From positions 434,001-498,000 of the forward strand of contig NZ_VUKC01000002.1 of the NCBI RefSeq assembly GCF_009193135.1: a stretch of 64,000 bases of DNA. Reading direction: 5' to 3'. Below are positions 17,407-25,075 of the stretch, piece by piece (the first letter of the stretch is position 1; each line of letters opens with the position of its first letter). This DNA comes from Georgenia satyanarayanai. Its GTDB lineage: Bacteria > Actinomycetota > Actinomycetes > Actinomycetales > Actinomycetaceae. The notes beneath the pieces are model-generated. The model was not told the origin of the DNA. It searched no databases and worked only from the letters and a program-made list of their open reading frames with translations. The position numbers were made by a program, and so were the translations under genes.

Positions 17407-18657
17407 GTGCAGGACGTTCCCGGACACTCCCTCGAGCGCAGGTCGGCAGCCGTCCTCCGGCTCGGCTCGATGCTGCTCGCCGCCGGCGCCGGCTCCTACC
17501 GCGTCAAGGACTCGATGCGGCGGGCGGCGGCCACCCTCGGGCTGCACCAGCACCGTGCGCAGGTGACGCTCACCGAGATCACCACCACCGCCCGCGACGG
17601 CGACCAGGTGCGCACCGAGGTCGTCGAGCAGCGCGAGGTGGGCGTCAACGCCGACCGGATCGACGCGCTCGCCGGGGTCGTCGAGCGACTGCGTCCGGGC
17701 AGGCCCGTGACCGAGCTCGAGGAGGCGCTGGAGCGGGTTGGGCGCACACCCCCGCGCTACGGCGCCGTCCTCAACGCACTCGCCGTCGCGCTCGCCTGCG
17801 CGGCCTTCGCCTTCCTCAACAACGGCGGACCGATCGTCTGCGCCGCGGTGCTCGTCGCCGCGGGGCTGGGGCAGGCGGTGCGCCGGCGCCTGCAGCACGC
17901 GCACCTCAACAAGTTCGCGATCACCGCGTTGTCGGCGGCACTGTCGAGCAGCGTGTACTTCGGGATCGTCCTCGGCCTCGAGCGGCTCGATGTCGCCGAC
18001 GCCTCCCACGAGGCAGGCCTCATCTCCGCCGTGCTCTATCTCGTGCCCGGCTTCCCGCTCGTCACCGGCGTGCTCGACCTCGTCCGCATGGACCTGTCCG
18101 CCGGTGTCGCGCGGCTCGCGTACGTCACCGTCACGCTCCTGTCGGCCGGGATGAGCGTGTGGGCGGTGTCGTGGGTGGCCGCGCTCGAGCTCGACGGCGG
18201 AACGACGACGGCGCTCGCCGGGCCCGCCCTCCTCGCCCTGCGGGTCGTGGCCAGCGCCGTCGCCGCGGCCGGCTTCGCCATGCTCTTCAACTCGACCCCG
18301 CGGGCCGCGGGCGTCGCGGCGGTGATCGGCGGGATCGCCAACCCCGCGCGGATCTCCCTCGTCGAGGCGGGCGTCGCGCCGCAGGCCGCCTCGCTCGCCG
18401 CGGCCTGCCTCATCGGCCTCCTCGCGGCGCTCGCGGCCTCCCACGGGCGGGCCTCGCGGGTGACGCTCTCGGTGCCCGCCGTCGTCATCATGGTGCCCGG
18501 CGTGATGATCTACCGGTCCCTCGTCCACCTCAACGAGGGCGAGGTGGCGCAGGCGCTGGGCAACGGCGTCGAGGCGACGTTCGTCGTCATGGGACTGGGT
18601 GTGGGCCTCGCCGTGGCTCGCATGCTCACCGACCGGAACTGGGCCTTCGACCGGTGA
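17407..18657 (+). CDS. Threonine/serine exporter family protein (ThrE)
   Basis: This 416-residue membrane protein has the ThrE architecture. A soluble N-terminal domain contains GSMLLAAGAGSYRVKDSMRRA, and two hydrophobic halves follow with about ten helices (residues about 115-410), including the YLVPGFPLVTGVLDL and VMVPGVMIYRSL-type turns. ThrE in Corynebacterium exports threonine and serine; the substrate here is inferred from the family only. The GTG start at 17407 lies 6 nt after a CATGAT box (17395-17400). The gene stands alone, just upstream of tRNA-Ser(GCU). Confidence 0.85.
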   Translation: MQDVPGHSLERRSAAVLRLGSMLLAAGAGSYRVKDSMRRAAATLGLHQHRAQVTLTEITTTARDGDQVRTEVVEQREVGVNADRIDALAGVVERLRPGRPVTELEEALERVGRTPPRYGAVLNALAVALACAAFAFLNNGGPIVCAAVLVAAGLGQAVRRRLQHAHLNKFAITALSAALSSSVYFGIVLGLERLDVADASHEAGLISAVLYLVPGFPLVTGVLDLVRMDLSAGVARLAYVTVTLLSAGMSVWAVSWVAALELDGGTTTALAGPALLALRVVASAVAAAGFAMLFNSTPRAAGVAAVIGGIANPARISLVEAGVAPQAASLAAACLIGLLAALAASHGRASRVTLSVPAVVIMVPGVMIYRSLVHLNEGEVAQALGNGVEATFVVMGLGVGLAVARMLTDRNWAFDR

Positions 18658-18716
18658 CGACGACGCGCTTTGGTCGTGCGCGCGTCTCCGGGTATCTTGG
18701 TGGGCGCATGACCCTT

Positions 18717-18805
18717 GGAGACGTCGCATAGTCAGGTCTAGTGCGCGGCCCTGCTAAGGCCGTGACGGGGCAACCCGTCCGTGGGTTCAAATCCCACCGT
18801 CTCCG
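18717..18805 (+). tRNA. tRNA-Ser (GCU)
   Basis: An 89-nt cloverleaf has acceptor GGAGACG / CGTCTCC, anticodon GCT in loop CTGCTAA (18753-18755) and a T arm GTGGGTTCAAATCCCAC. It has the long variable arm of serine tRNAs. A TATCTT -10-like box lies at 18693-18698. CCA is not encoded. Confidence 0.97.
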
Positions 18806-18855
18806 CTCTTTCCCTGAGGCGCGACACCCGAGCGGTGTCGCGCCTCAGGACGTTC

Positions 18856-19647
18856 TCAGAGCATGGCGGTCAGGACCCCGCCGTCCGCGCGCACAGCCGC
18901 GCCGTTCGTCGCCGAGGAGAGCGGGCTCGCCAGGTAGGCCGCGAGACGGGCGATCTCCGCGGGCTCGATGAAGCGCTGCAGAAGGGAAGTCTGGTTCCCC
19001 GCGGCGATGGCTTCCTTGAGCGCGTGAGGCGGCACCTGCTGGGCCTCCGAAAGCTGAGCGACGGCATCCGCGACACCGTCGGAGTAGGTCGGGCCACCGA
19101 GGATCGTGTTGACCGTCACCGCCGTGCCTCGGGTGAGCTTGGCCAGGCCGTTGCCCAGCGCGAGCATGGCCGCCTTCGTCGCGCCGTAGTGCACCATGTC
19201 GGCAGGAACGTTGACACCTGACTCGCTGCCGATGAAGAGGATCCGGCCCCAGCCCTTGGCGAGCATCTCGGGCAGCAGGTGCCGCGAGAGCCGGACCCCG
19301 CTCATGACGTTGACGTCGAAGTAGCGCTGCCAGTCCGCGTCGGTGACCTGCGCGAAGGGCGCGACCTCGAAGAGGCCGACGTTGTTGACGAGGATGTCGA
19401 CCTCGGTGAGAGCGGTCAGCAGGCCTTGGACGTGCTCCTGGTCCGCGAAGTCCGCGGCGATACCCGAGACGGACCCGTCCGGCACCGCCACCTGCAGCGC
19501 GGCCACCGCCGCCTGGACGCGATCGTCGTCGCGCCCGTTGATGACGACGGAGGCACCCTCCTCGAGGAGCGCCTCCGCGATCGCGTAACCGATCCCCTGT
19601 GTTGATCCGCTCACGAAGGCGGTCTTTCCGGACAGTTCGAGATCCAT
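18856..19647 (-). CDS. SDR-family oxidoreductase
   Basis: This 263-residue short-chain dehydrogenase/reductase shows the Rossmann glycine motif TAFVSGSTQGIGYAIAE, the NNVG motif, and a catalytic triad with Ser in FIGSESG and a YGATK segment. The active-site tyrosine and lysine are thus YGATK (Y-x-x-x-K). It ends ATNGAAVRADGGVLTAML, typical of the family. The ATG at 19647 follows GAGGAACC on the minus strand. The promoter carries two palindromes shared with the divergent MarR gene, so repression with release by an aromatic or electrophilic ligand is likely. The substrate is unknown. Confidence 0.9.
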   Translation of the reverse strand: MDLELSGKTAFVSGSTQGIGYAIAEALLEEGASVVINGRDDDRVQAAVAALQVAVPDGSVSGIAADFADQEHVQGLLTALTEVDILVNNVGLFEVAPFAQVTDADWQRYFDVNVMSGVRLSRHLLPEMLAKGWGRILFIGSESGVNVPADMVHYGATKAAMLALGNGLAKLTRGTAVTVNTILGGPTYSDGVADAVAQLSEAQQVPPHALKEAIAAGNQTSLLQRFIEPAEIARLAAYLASPLSSATNGAAVRADGGVLTAML

Positions 19648-19683
19648 GTGGTTCCTCAGGTTCGCAGTGGGCTGCGCGGCGCC

Positions 19684-19707
19684 GTTCACTTGCGCAGGCA
19701 AGTGAAC
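19684..19707. promoter_or_regulatory. Palindromic operator 1 between SDR and MarR genes
   Basis: Perfect inverted repeat GTTCACTTGC - GCAG - GCAAGTGAAC (10-bp arms). It overlaps the -10 box of the SDR promoter on the minus strand, so bound MarR would block the SDR gene. Confidence 0.7.
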
Positions 19708-19734
19708 CGTAGGGACGAGCACTTGCCCGGTCAA
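19706..19734 (-). promoter_or_regulatory. SDR gene promoter
   Basis: On the minus strand, -35 TTGACC (19729-19734) is followed after 17 nt by -10 TACGGT (19706-19711). Both elements lie within or beside the two palindromes. Confidence 0.65.
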
Positions 19735-19736
19735 GT
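19721..19736. promoter_or_regulatory. Palindromic operator 2 between SDR and MarR genes
   Basis: ACTTG - CCCGGT - CAAGT is a half-conserved copy of operator 1 and overlaps the -35 box of the SDR promoter. Confidence 0.55.
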
Positions 19737-19769
19737 CACCACCGCGCAGGCCGGGACTGCTGGCTCACG

Positions 19770-19775
19770 TACTCT
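19770..19775 (+). promoter_or_regulatory. Leaderless -10 box of the MarR gene
   Basis: TACTCT lies 6 nt before the ATG at 19782. Confidence 0.6.
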
Positions 19776-19781
19776 GCTGTC

Positions 19782-20282
19782 ATGTCGGAGCCCAGCACGC
19801 GCGCCCCGCTCAGCGGTGAGGACCTCGAGACGTGGGCGTCTCTCGCCACTGTTCTGGAGTGGCTGCCGACCGCGCTCGACGCCCAGCTGCAGAGCGCCGC
19901 CGGGCTGACGCACTTCGAGTACGGCGTGATGTACGCGCTCGCCCACGCCCCCGGCCGCACACTGCGGATGAGCGTCCTGGCGGGTTACGCCAACAGCACG
20001 CTGTCTCGCCTGTCGCGGGCAGCGTCGCGGCTGGAGTCCAAGGACTGGCTCAAGCGCACCACCGACCCCACCGATGGGCGCTACACCCTTGCGACCCTCA
20101 CCGATCTCGGGGCGCAGAAGGTCGAGCAGGCCACCCCGGGGCACGTCGACACGGTGCGTCGACTGGTGCTCGAGCCGCTGACGCAGGCGCAGCGACGGAA
20201 CCTGCGTGAGGTCAACCGGCGGATCCTGCGCTCGATCCGCGACGAGGGCGGCTGGCGCCCGCCGACGGGCGTCAGCGGCTGA
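19782..20282 (+). CDS. MarR-family transcriptional regulator
   Basis: This 166-residue winged-helix repressor has the MarR core. A helical dimerisation N-terminus is followed by the DNA-binding segment MSVLAGYANSTLSRLSRAAS and the wing residues KRTTDPTDGRYTLATLT. It is divergent from the SDR gene. The ATG at 19782 has a TACTCT box (19770-19775) 6 nt upstream, predicting a leaderless mRNA. Two palindromes lie in the shared promoter region and probably bind this protein. It likely represses the SDR gene and possibly itself. Confidence 0.9.
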   Translation: MSEPSTRAPLSGEDLETWASLATVLEWLPTALDAQLQSAAGLTHFEYGVMYALAHAPGRTLRMSVLAGYANSTLSRLSRAASRLESKDWLKRTTDPTDGRYTLATLTDLGAQKVEQATPGHVDTVRRLVLEPLTQAQRRNLREVNRRILRSIRDEGGWRPPTGVSG

Positions 20283-20417
20283 TGCCCGCATCCGGTGAGG
20301 TGCCCACGGGAGCGTAGGAAAGGGCCCACTGAAGGAGCGCGCCGCACACCGATCTGTTCATCCTTTGGTCAGACCGGGTCCATCAGCCGGTCGTCTCGCC
20401 GCGCGAGCATGCCACTC

Positions 20418-20435
20418 GGCAGGCATACGCCTGCC
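20418..20435. promoter_or_regulatory. Hairpin in the leader of the LTD/phosphoesterase gene
   Basis: GGCAGGC - ATAC - GCCTGCC, with 7-bp arms, lies 12 nt upstream of the GAAAGGA ribosome site in a 176-nt gene-free leader. It may tune translation or stabilise the mRNA. Confidence 0.4.
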
Positions 20436-20458
20436 CTGCTCACGACCGAAAGGACGTC

Positions 20459-23400
20459 ATGCTCCGTCGTCATGACCGGCCCTCCCGTGCCGGCCGCGCA
20501 CTCATCGCGGCTGCTGCCGCCGGGGCGGTGACGCTGGGGGCGACGCTCCCGGCAGCCGCCTCCCTTCCCATGCGCTACGACATCGAGCCGGGCTCGCCCG
20601 TGCTCATCAGCGAGGTTGCCAACGGTGGCGCGGGCGCCACCACGCAGGCCAACCGCGACTCGGCGAAGAACTTCATCGAGCTCACGAACTACGGCTCGAC
20701 CCCGATGGACATCTCCGGGTGGAAGGTCTTCCGCTGCGGCCAGACCGGGGGCGGCTACGGACCGCAGGCCGTCGTCGCCGACGGCACCGTGCTCCAGCCG
20801 GGGGACCAGTACACGACGGCGCGGGAGGGCTCCGGCTACGACGCCGACTCCTTCTACGGCACGAGCCTGCACGAGTTCGGCTTCGGCGCCTTCATCGAGG
20901 ACGCGAGCGGCCAGCGGGTGGACGCCATCGGCTTCTACCACGAGGACATCGCCACCGACTGCGCCGACGTCGAGGGCCGGTGGCTGCAGCGCGGCCTCCA
21001 GCACCGCCTCGACGAGTCCCACCAGCGCGTGGGCAACACCGGCGACATCGAGCAGGACTGGGTCATCGCGCCCCGCACCGTCGACGCCCCCAACGTCACG
21101 GAGCACGACGTCGCCACCGTGGACAACGGGCTGCGCTTCTCGGAGCTCAACAGCAGCGGCTCCGAGAGCACCGCCGACCAGTACGTCGAGATCACGAACT
21201 ACGGCGACGCCGCCGTCGACATGAGCGGGTACCAGCTGTTCCGCTGCGGCGAGAACGGCACCCAGTACCTCCAGGTCGGCGCGCTGCCCGACGGTTCGGT
21301 CCTCGAGCCCGGCGACAGCTTCCTCGCCGCGCGCAACGGCGGCGCCTACGCGGCCGACGCCGACGTCACCTACGGCACCTCGATGCACTGGCGCGACTTC
21401 GGCGCCATGCTCCTCACCGGCGACGACGAGATCGTCGACCGCGTCGGTGTCTACGACAACCGCAACAGCCCCTGCACCGCGGGCTCACCGATCGAGGAGA
21501 AGCTCAACCACTTCGACGGCACCACCTACCAGCGCGTCGCCGACACCGGGGACAACCTCACCGACTTCATCGTCACCGCCACCCGCACCCCCGGCGTCTT
21601 CGACCCCACCACCGACTACTCACCCGCCCCCGCCTTCGGAGGCCTCCGGGACGTGCGGCTGAGCGAGATCGCGCCCGCCGGACCGGCCGGCGGGGACGAC
21701 GAGTTCTTCGAGCTCGGCAACTACGGCAGCGAGCCCGTCGACCTCTCCGGCTGGAGCGCCTACCGCTGCTACGGCACCGGCCAGCCCGGCATCGGCAGCA
21801 ACGTCCAGATCGCCGACCTCGGCGTCACCCTGCAGCCGGGGGAGACCTACCTGGGTGTCCCGGCCGGTGCGCCGACTGCCCTCCGTGAGCGCGCCGACGG
21901 TGTCTACGACACCGGCCTCAACGCGGCCGAGGGCTACGGCATGTACCTCACCGATGCCGACGGCACCCTCGTCGACGCCATCGCCTCCTACGACGTCAAC
22001 GTCAACCGGTACACCCCCTGCCGCCTCGGCGAGGAGACCCGGAACTGGACGAAGAACGACCTCGGCGAGAGCTACACCCGCGCCCAGTTCCTCAGCGACA
22101 ACGAGCTCGACTTCGTCGTCTCCGCCGAGCGCACCCCCGGCGAGCTGCGCGACGCCGAGTACGTCGACCCCACCGAGCCGCTCCCGGGCGAGCTCGACCC
22201 GGTGAGCGTGGAGACCAACCACGTCCCCGGCACCCCCGCCGTCACCACCGACGACGGCGGCACCACCGTGACGACGGCGGACGCCGACGGTACGTCCCTC
22301 GAGCTGAGCGCCCGCGTGGCCGATCTGCGCGACTCCGCCGGCGTCGTCGTCCGCCAGGGCGTCAGCCCCGACGCCGTCCCCGCCACCCTCGCGGTCGACG
22401 GCGAGGACGTCGTCGAGGAGGCCGGTGAGGTCACCGGCACCGGCGGCTTCCCCTTCCAGCGCTTCGAGGTCCCCGCCGACGGGCCGGCCGAGGTCGTGTG
22501 GAGCGGCACCGCCACCCCGCGCAACGAGCTCCAGCTCCTGCTCTGGGCCGACGGTGCGTGGCAGGTCCTCGAGACGGCCGTCCCGTCCGCCGACGGTGAC
22601 ATCACCCTCGTCGGCGAGGTGCCGGCGTCGGCGGTCGACGACGGCGTCGCGCACGTCATGGTCATCGACGGCCCGCGCACCAGCGGCGGCCTGCTCGACG
22701 AGGTCGGCGTGCAGGACGGCGCCTTCGCCGACCCGGGCAGCTACGACGTCGCGATCAACCACATGACCGACACCCAGTTCCTCGCCGAGGGCTTCCGCGA
22801 CGTCTTCCGTCAGATGGTCACCTGGGTGGTGGCCAACGCCGACGCCCGCAACATCGGCTACAACACCCTCACCGGCGACATCATCGAGAACTGGATGAAC
22901 GGCAACCACGCCGAGGAGCGCGCCGACCGCGAGTTCCAGGCGGCGCAGGACATCATGAGCCTGCTCAACGACGCCGAGATCCCCAACGGCGTCCTGCCCG
23001 GCAACCACGACAACATGTGGGGCCACAACAACGACAAGTACAACGACTACTTCCCGGTGAGCATGTACGAGGGCCGGCCCTGGTACGGGGAGGCGTGGGC
23101 GGAGGGCGACAACTCCGCGCACACCGACTACTTCTCCGCCGTCGGCACGGACTTCCTCGTCGTCAGCCTGCCCTACCGCCCGTCGGACGAGCAGCTGGCC
23201 TGGGCGAGCGGGCAGGCCGCCGCGCACCCGAACCACAGCGTGGTCCTCGCCGCGCACTCCTACCTGCACACGAGCGGTGAGCGCGACGACGTCGACCTCC
23301 GCTACACGGCCACCGGCACCGACGTGTGGGAGACCGTCGTCGCGCCCAACGACAACGTGTTCCTGGTCCTGGGCGGTCACTACCACGGCGTCTCCACGAT

Positions 23401-24760
23401 GTACGGGGACCCGGTGACCGGTGAGCAGACCGACGCGACGGAGGTGGCGCCCGACGTGGTCGCCGTCAGCAACGTCGGCGCGTCCGGGCGGACCGTCGTC
23501 GAGATGCTCGCCGACTACCAGGGCTACCGCTCGACCCTCGAGGAGGACCCGACCGTCACCCGGGACGACATGCTCGACCGCGACACCGGCTTCCAGCGGC
23601 TGCTCCAGCTCGACCTCGACGCCGGGCTCATGGCCGTCAACGCCTACTCCCCGACCCTCGACACCTTCGAGGCGTGGCGCTACGACGAGCCCGCGTTCCG
23701 CGGCCAGAACGCGCGCTACGACGCGACGGACGAGGAGTTCGTCGTCGCGGTCGACCTCGTGCGCACGACGACGCTGAGCCCGACCACCTTCGCGGTCACC
23801 GCTCCGTCCACGGAGGCTGCCGCCACCTCTGCAGCACCCGGCGAGGCCGTGGCGGTCCCGCTCGCGGCGAGCGACGTCGACCAGCTGTGGTTCGCCCGCG
23901 TGACCGACGACGACGGCAACGTCGTCACCTCCGTCCCGGCTGTGCTGCCGGCCGTGGCCGAGGAGCCGGAGCCCGAGCCCGAGCCGGAGCCGGAGCCGGA
24001 GCCGGCGGACCGGCGGACCGCGGAGTTCCACCTGTCCAACACGTGGCGGGGTTCGACCGACGTGCACTTTATGTTCGGCAGGTGGGCCGACGAGGTCTTC
24101 ATCGGTGACTGGGACGCGGACGGCCGCGACACGGTCGCCGTCCGCCGCGGGAACGAGTTCCACGTGACCAACGCCGCCACCGGCGGCGCTCCGGACGAGG
24201 TGTTCCGCTACGGCCGCGAGGGCGACACGGTCCTCGTCGGTGACTGGAACGGTGACGGCACCGACACCTTCGCGGTGCGCCGCGGGGCGGAGTACCACGT
24301 GAAGAACACCCTGAACCCCGGGGACGCCGACGTCGTCCTCCGCTACGGCCGGGCCGACGACGAGGTGCTCGTCGGCAGCTGGAACGGCGCCGGTGGAGAC
24401 ACCTTCGCCGTGCGACGCGGGCAGGTCTATCACGTGCGCAACTCCCTGACCGGTGGCCCGGCCGACGTGGTCTTCCCCTACGGCAAGGCGGACGACGTCG
24501 TGCTGGCCGGCGACTGGGACGGCGACGGCAGGGACAGCTTCGCCGTGCAGCGGGGACGCACGTACCACGTGAACAACTCACTGCGCGGCGGGGACGCGGA
24601 CACGGTCGTCACCTTCGGTCGCGAGGGCGACGAGGTCTACGTGGGTGACTGGGACGGCAACGGCAGCGACACCATCGGCGTCCGCCGGCCCCGCGGTGGG
24701 GCCCCGGCCCCGGCTGGCGGCTCCGCCAAGAACGTCATGGCCCTCACCAAGGTGAGCTGA
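20459..24760 (+). CDS. Secreted lamin-tail / metallophosphoesterase protein with C-terminal five-repeat module
   Basis: This 1433-residue secreted protein has a signal peptide cleaved near residue 34. Three lamin-tail (LTD) domains follow (about 48-207, 224-374 and 397-560; each opens with LISEVANGG- or LSEIAPAG-like strands and an IELTNYGS motif), then a beta-rich domain (579-759). A calcineurin-like phosphoesterase domain comes next (762-1114) with TGDIIENW, GNHDN, AAHSYLH and GGHYHG metal motifs; the first motif reads MTDTQF rather than the usual DxH. A Glu-Pro linker leads to five 45-residue GDW repeats (about 1184-1410) and an Ala/Pro tail. LTD proteins often bind DNA or act as nucleases or phosphodiesterases outside the cell. 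GAAAGGA precedes the ATG by 4 nt. The exact substrate is unknown. Confidence 0.85.
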   Translation: MLRRHDRPSRAGRALIAAAAAGAVTLGATLPAAASLPMRYDIEPGSPVLISEVANGGAGATTQANRDSAKNFIELTNYGSTPMDISGWKVFRCGQTGGGYGPQAVVADGTVLQPGDQYTTAREGSGYDADSFYGTSLHEFGFGAFIEDASGQRVDAIGFYHEDIATDCADVEGRWLQRGLQHRLDESHQRVGNTGDIEQDWVIAPRTVDAPNVTEHDVATVDNGLRFSELNSSGSESTADQYVEITNYGDAAVDMSGYQLFRCGENGTQYLQVGALPDGSVLEPGDSFLAARNGGAYAADADVTYGTSMHWRDFGAMLLTGDDEIVDRVGVYDNRNSPCTAGSPIEEKLNHFDGTTYQRVADTGDNLTDFIVTATRTPGVFDPTTDYSPAPAFGGLRDVRLSEIAPAGPAGGDDEFFELGNYGSEPVDLSGWSAYRCYGTGQPGIGSNVQIADLGVTLQPGETYLGVPAGAPTALRERADGVYDTGLNAAEGYGMYLTDADGTLVDAIASYDVNVNRYTPCRLGEETRNWTKNDLGESYTRAQFLSDNELDFVVSAERTPGELRDAEYVDPTEPLPGELDPVSVETNHVPGTPAVTTDDGGTTVTTADADGTSLELSARVADLRDSAGVVVRQGVSPDAVPATLAVDGEDVVEEAGEVTGTGGFPFQRFEVPADGPAEVVWSGTATPRNELQLLLWADGAWQVLETAVPSADGDITLVGEVPASAVDDGVAHVMVIDGPRTSGGLLDEVGVQDGAFADPGSYDVAINHMTDTQFLAEGFRDVFRQMVTWVVANADARNIGYNTLTGDIIENWMNGNHAEERADREFQAAQDIMSLLNDAEIPNGVLPGNHDNMWGHNNDKYNDYFPVSMYEGRPWYGEAWAEGDNSAHTDYFSAVGTDFLVVSLPYRPSDEQLAWASGQAAAHPNHSVVLAAHSYLHTSGERDDVDLRYTATGTDVWETVVAPNDNVFLVLGGHYHGVSTMYGDPVTGEQTDATEVAPDVVAVSNVGASGRTVVEMLADYQGYRSTLEEDPTVTRDDMLDRDTGFQRLLQLDLDAGLMAVNAYSPTLDTFEAWRYDEPAFRGQNARYDATDEEFVVAVDLVRTTTLSPTTFAVTAPSTEAAATSAAPGEAVAVPLAASDVDQLWFARVTDDDGNVVTSVPAVLPAVAEEPEPEPEPEPEPEPADRRTAEFHLSNTWRGSTDVHFMFGRWADEVFIGDWDADGRDTVAVRRGNEFHVTNAATGGAPDEVFRYGREGDTVLVGDWNGDGTDTFAVRRGAEYHVKNTLNPGDADVVLRYGRADDEVLVGSWNGAGGDTFAVRRGQVYHVRNSLTGGPADVVFPYGKADDVVLAGDWDGDGRDSFAVQRGRTYHVNNSLRGGDADTVVTFGREGDEVYVGDWDGNGSDTIGVRRPRGGAPAPAGGSAKNVMALTKVS

Positions 24761-24784
24761 CCCCCACCCACCGCCTCCTCAGAA

Positions 24785-24830
24785 GCGCCGACAGCTGGGT
24801 TCCTCCGGTGAGGGATCCAGCTGTCGGCGC
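24785..24830. terminator. Hairpin terminator after the LTD/phosphoesterase gene
   Basis: Perfect 14-bp arms GCGCCGACAGCTGG and CCAGCTGTCGGCGC around an 18-nt loop. It carries the 18-bp-repeat core. The rest of the gap to tRNA-Arg holds nothing recognisable. Confidence 0.75.
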
Positions 24831-24931
24831 GGGAGGGGGCGCGTGGTGGAAGTCACGGCCCGCGGAGGGGGTCTGGGATTTTCTCCGGCGGCGTCGGGCG
24901 GCTATGCTCATTCTCGGTCCTCCGGGGCCAT

Positions 24932-25004
24932 GCGCCCGTAGCTCAATGGATAGAGCATCTGACTACGGATCAGAAGGTTGGGGGTTCGAGTCCCTCCGGG
25001 CGCA
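24932..25004 (+). tRNA. tRNA-Arg (ACG)
   Basis: A 73-nt cloverleaf has acceptor GCGCCCG / CGGGCGC and anticodon ACG in loop CTACGGA (24965-24967). A34 is the substrate of the TadA deaminase encoded at 58,771, giving ICG that reads CGU, CGC and CGA. CCA is not encoded. A strong hairpin (25025-25065) follows. Confidence 0.97.
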
Positions 25005-25024
25005 CTTCGTTTGAGACAGCGAAC

Positions 25025-25065
25025 AGAACGGCCCCAGCACGGCGAGAGCCTGCTGGGGCCGTTCT
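25025..25065. terminator. Bidirectional hairpin between tRNA-Arg and the esterase gene
   Basis: Perfect 15-bp arms AGAACGGCCCCAGCA and TGCTGGGGCCGTTCT, 11-nt loop, followed on the plus strand by CGTTCTC. It ends both converging transcripts. Confidence 0.75.
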
Positions 25066-25075
25066 CGTTCTCGGT

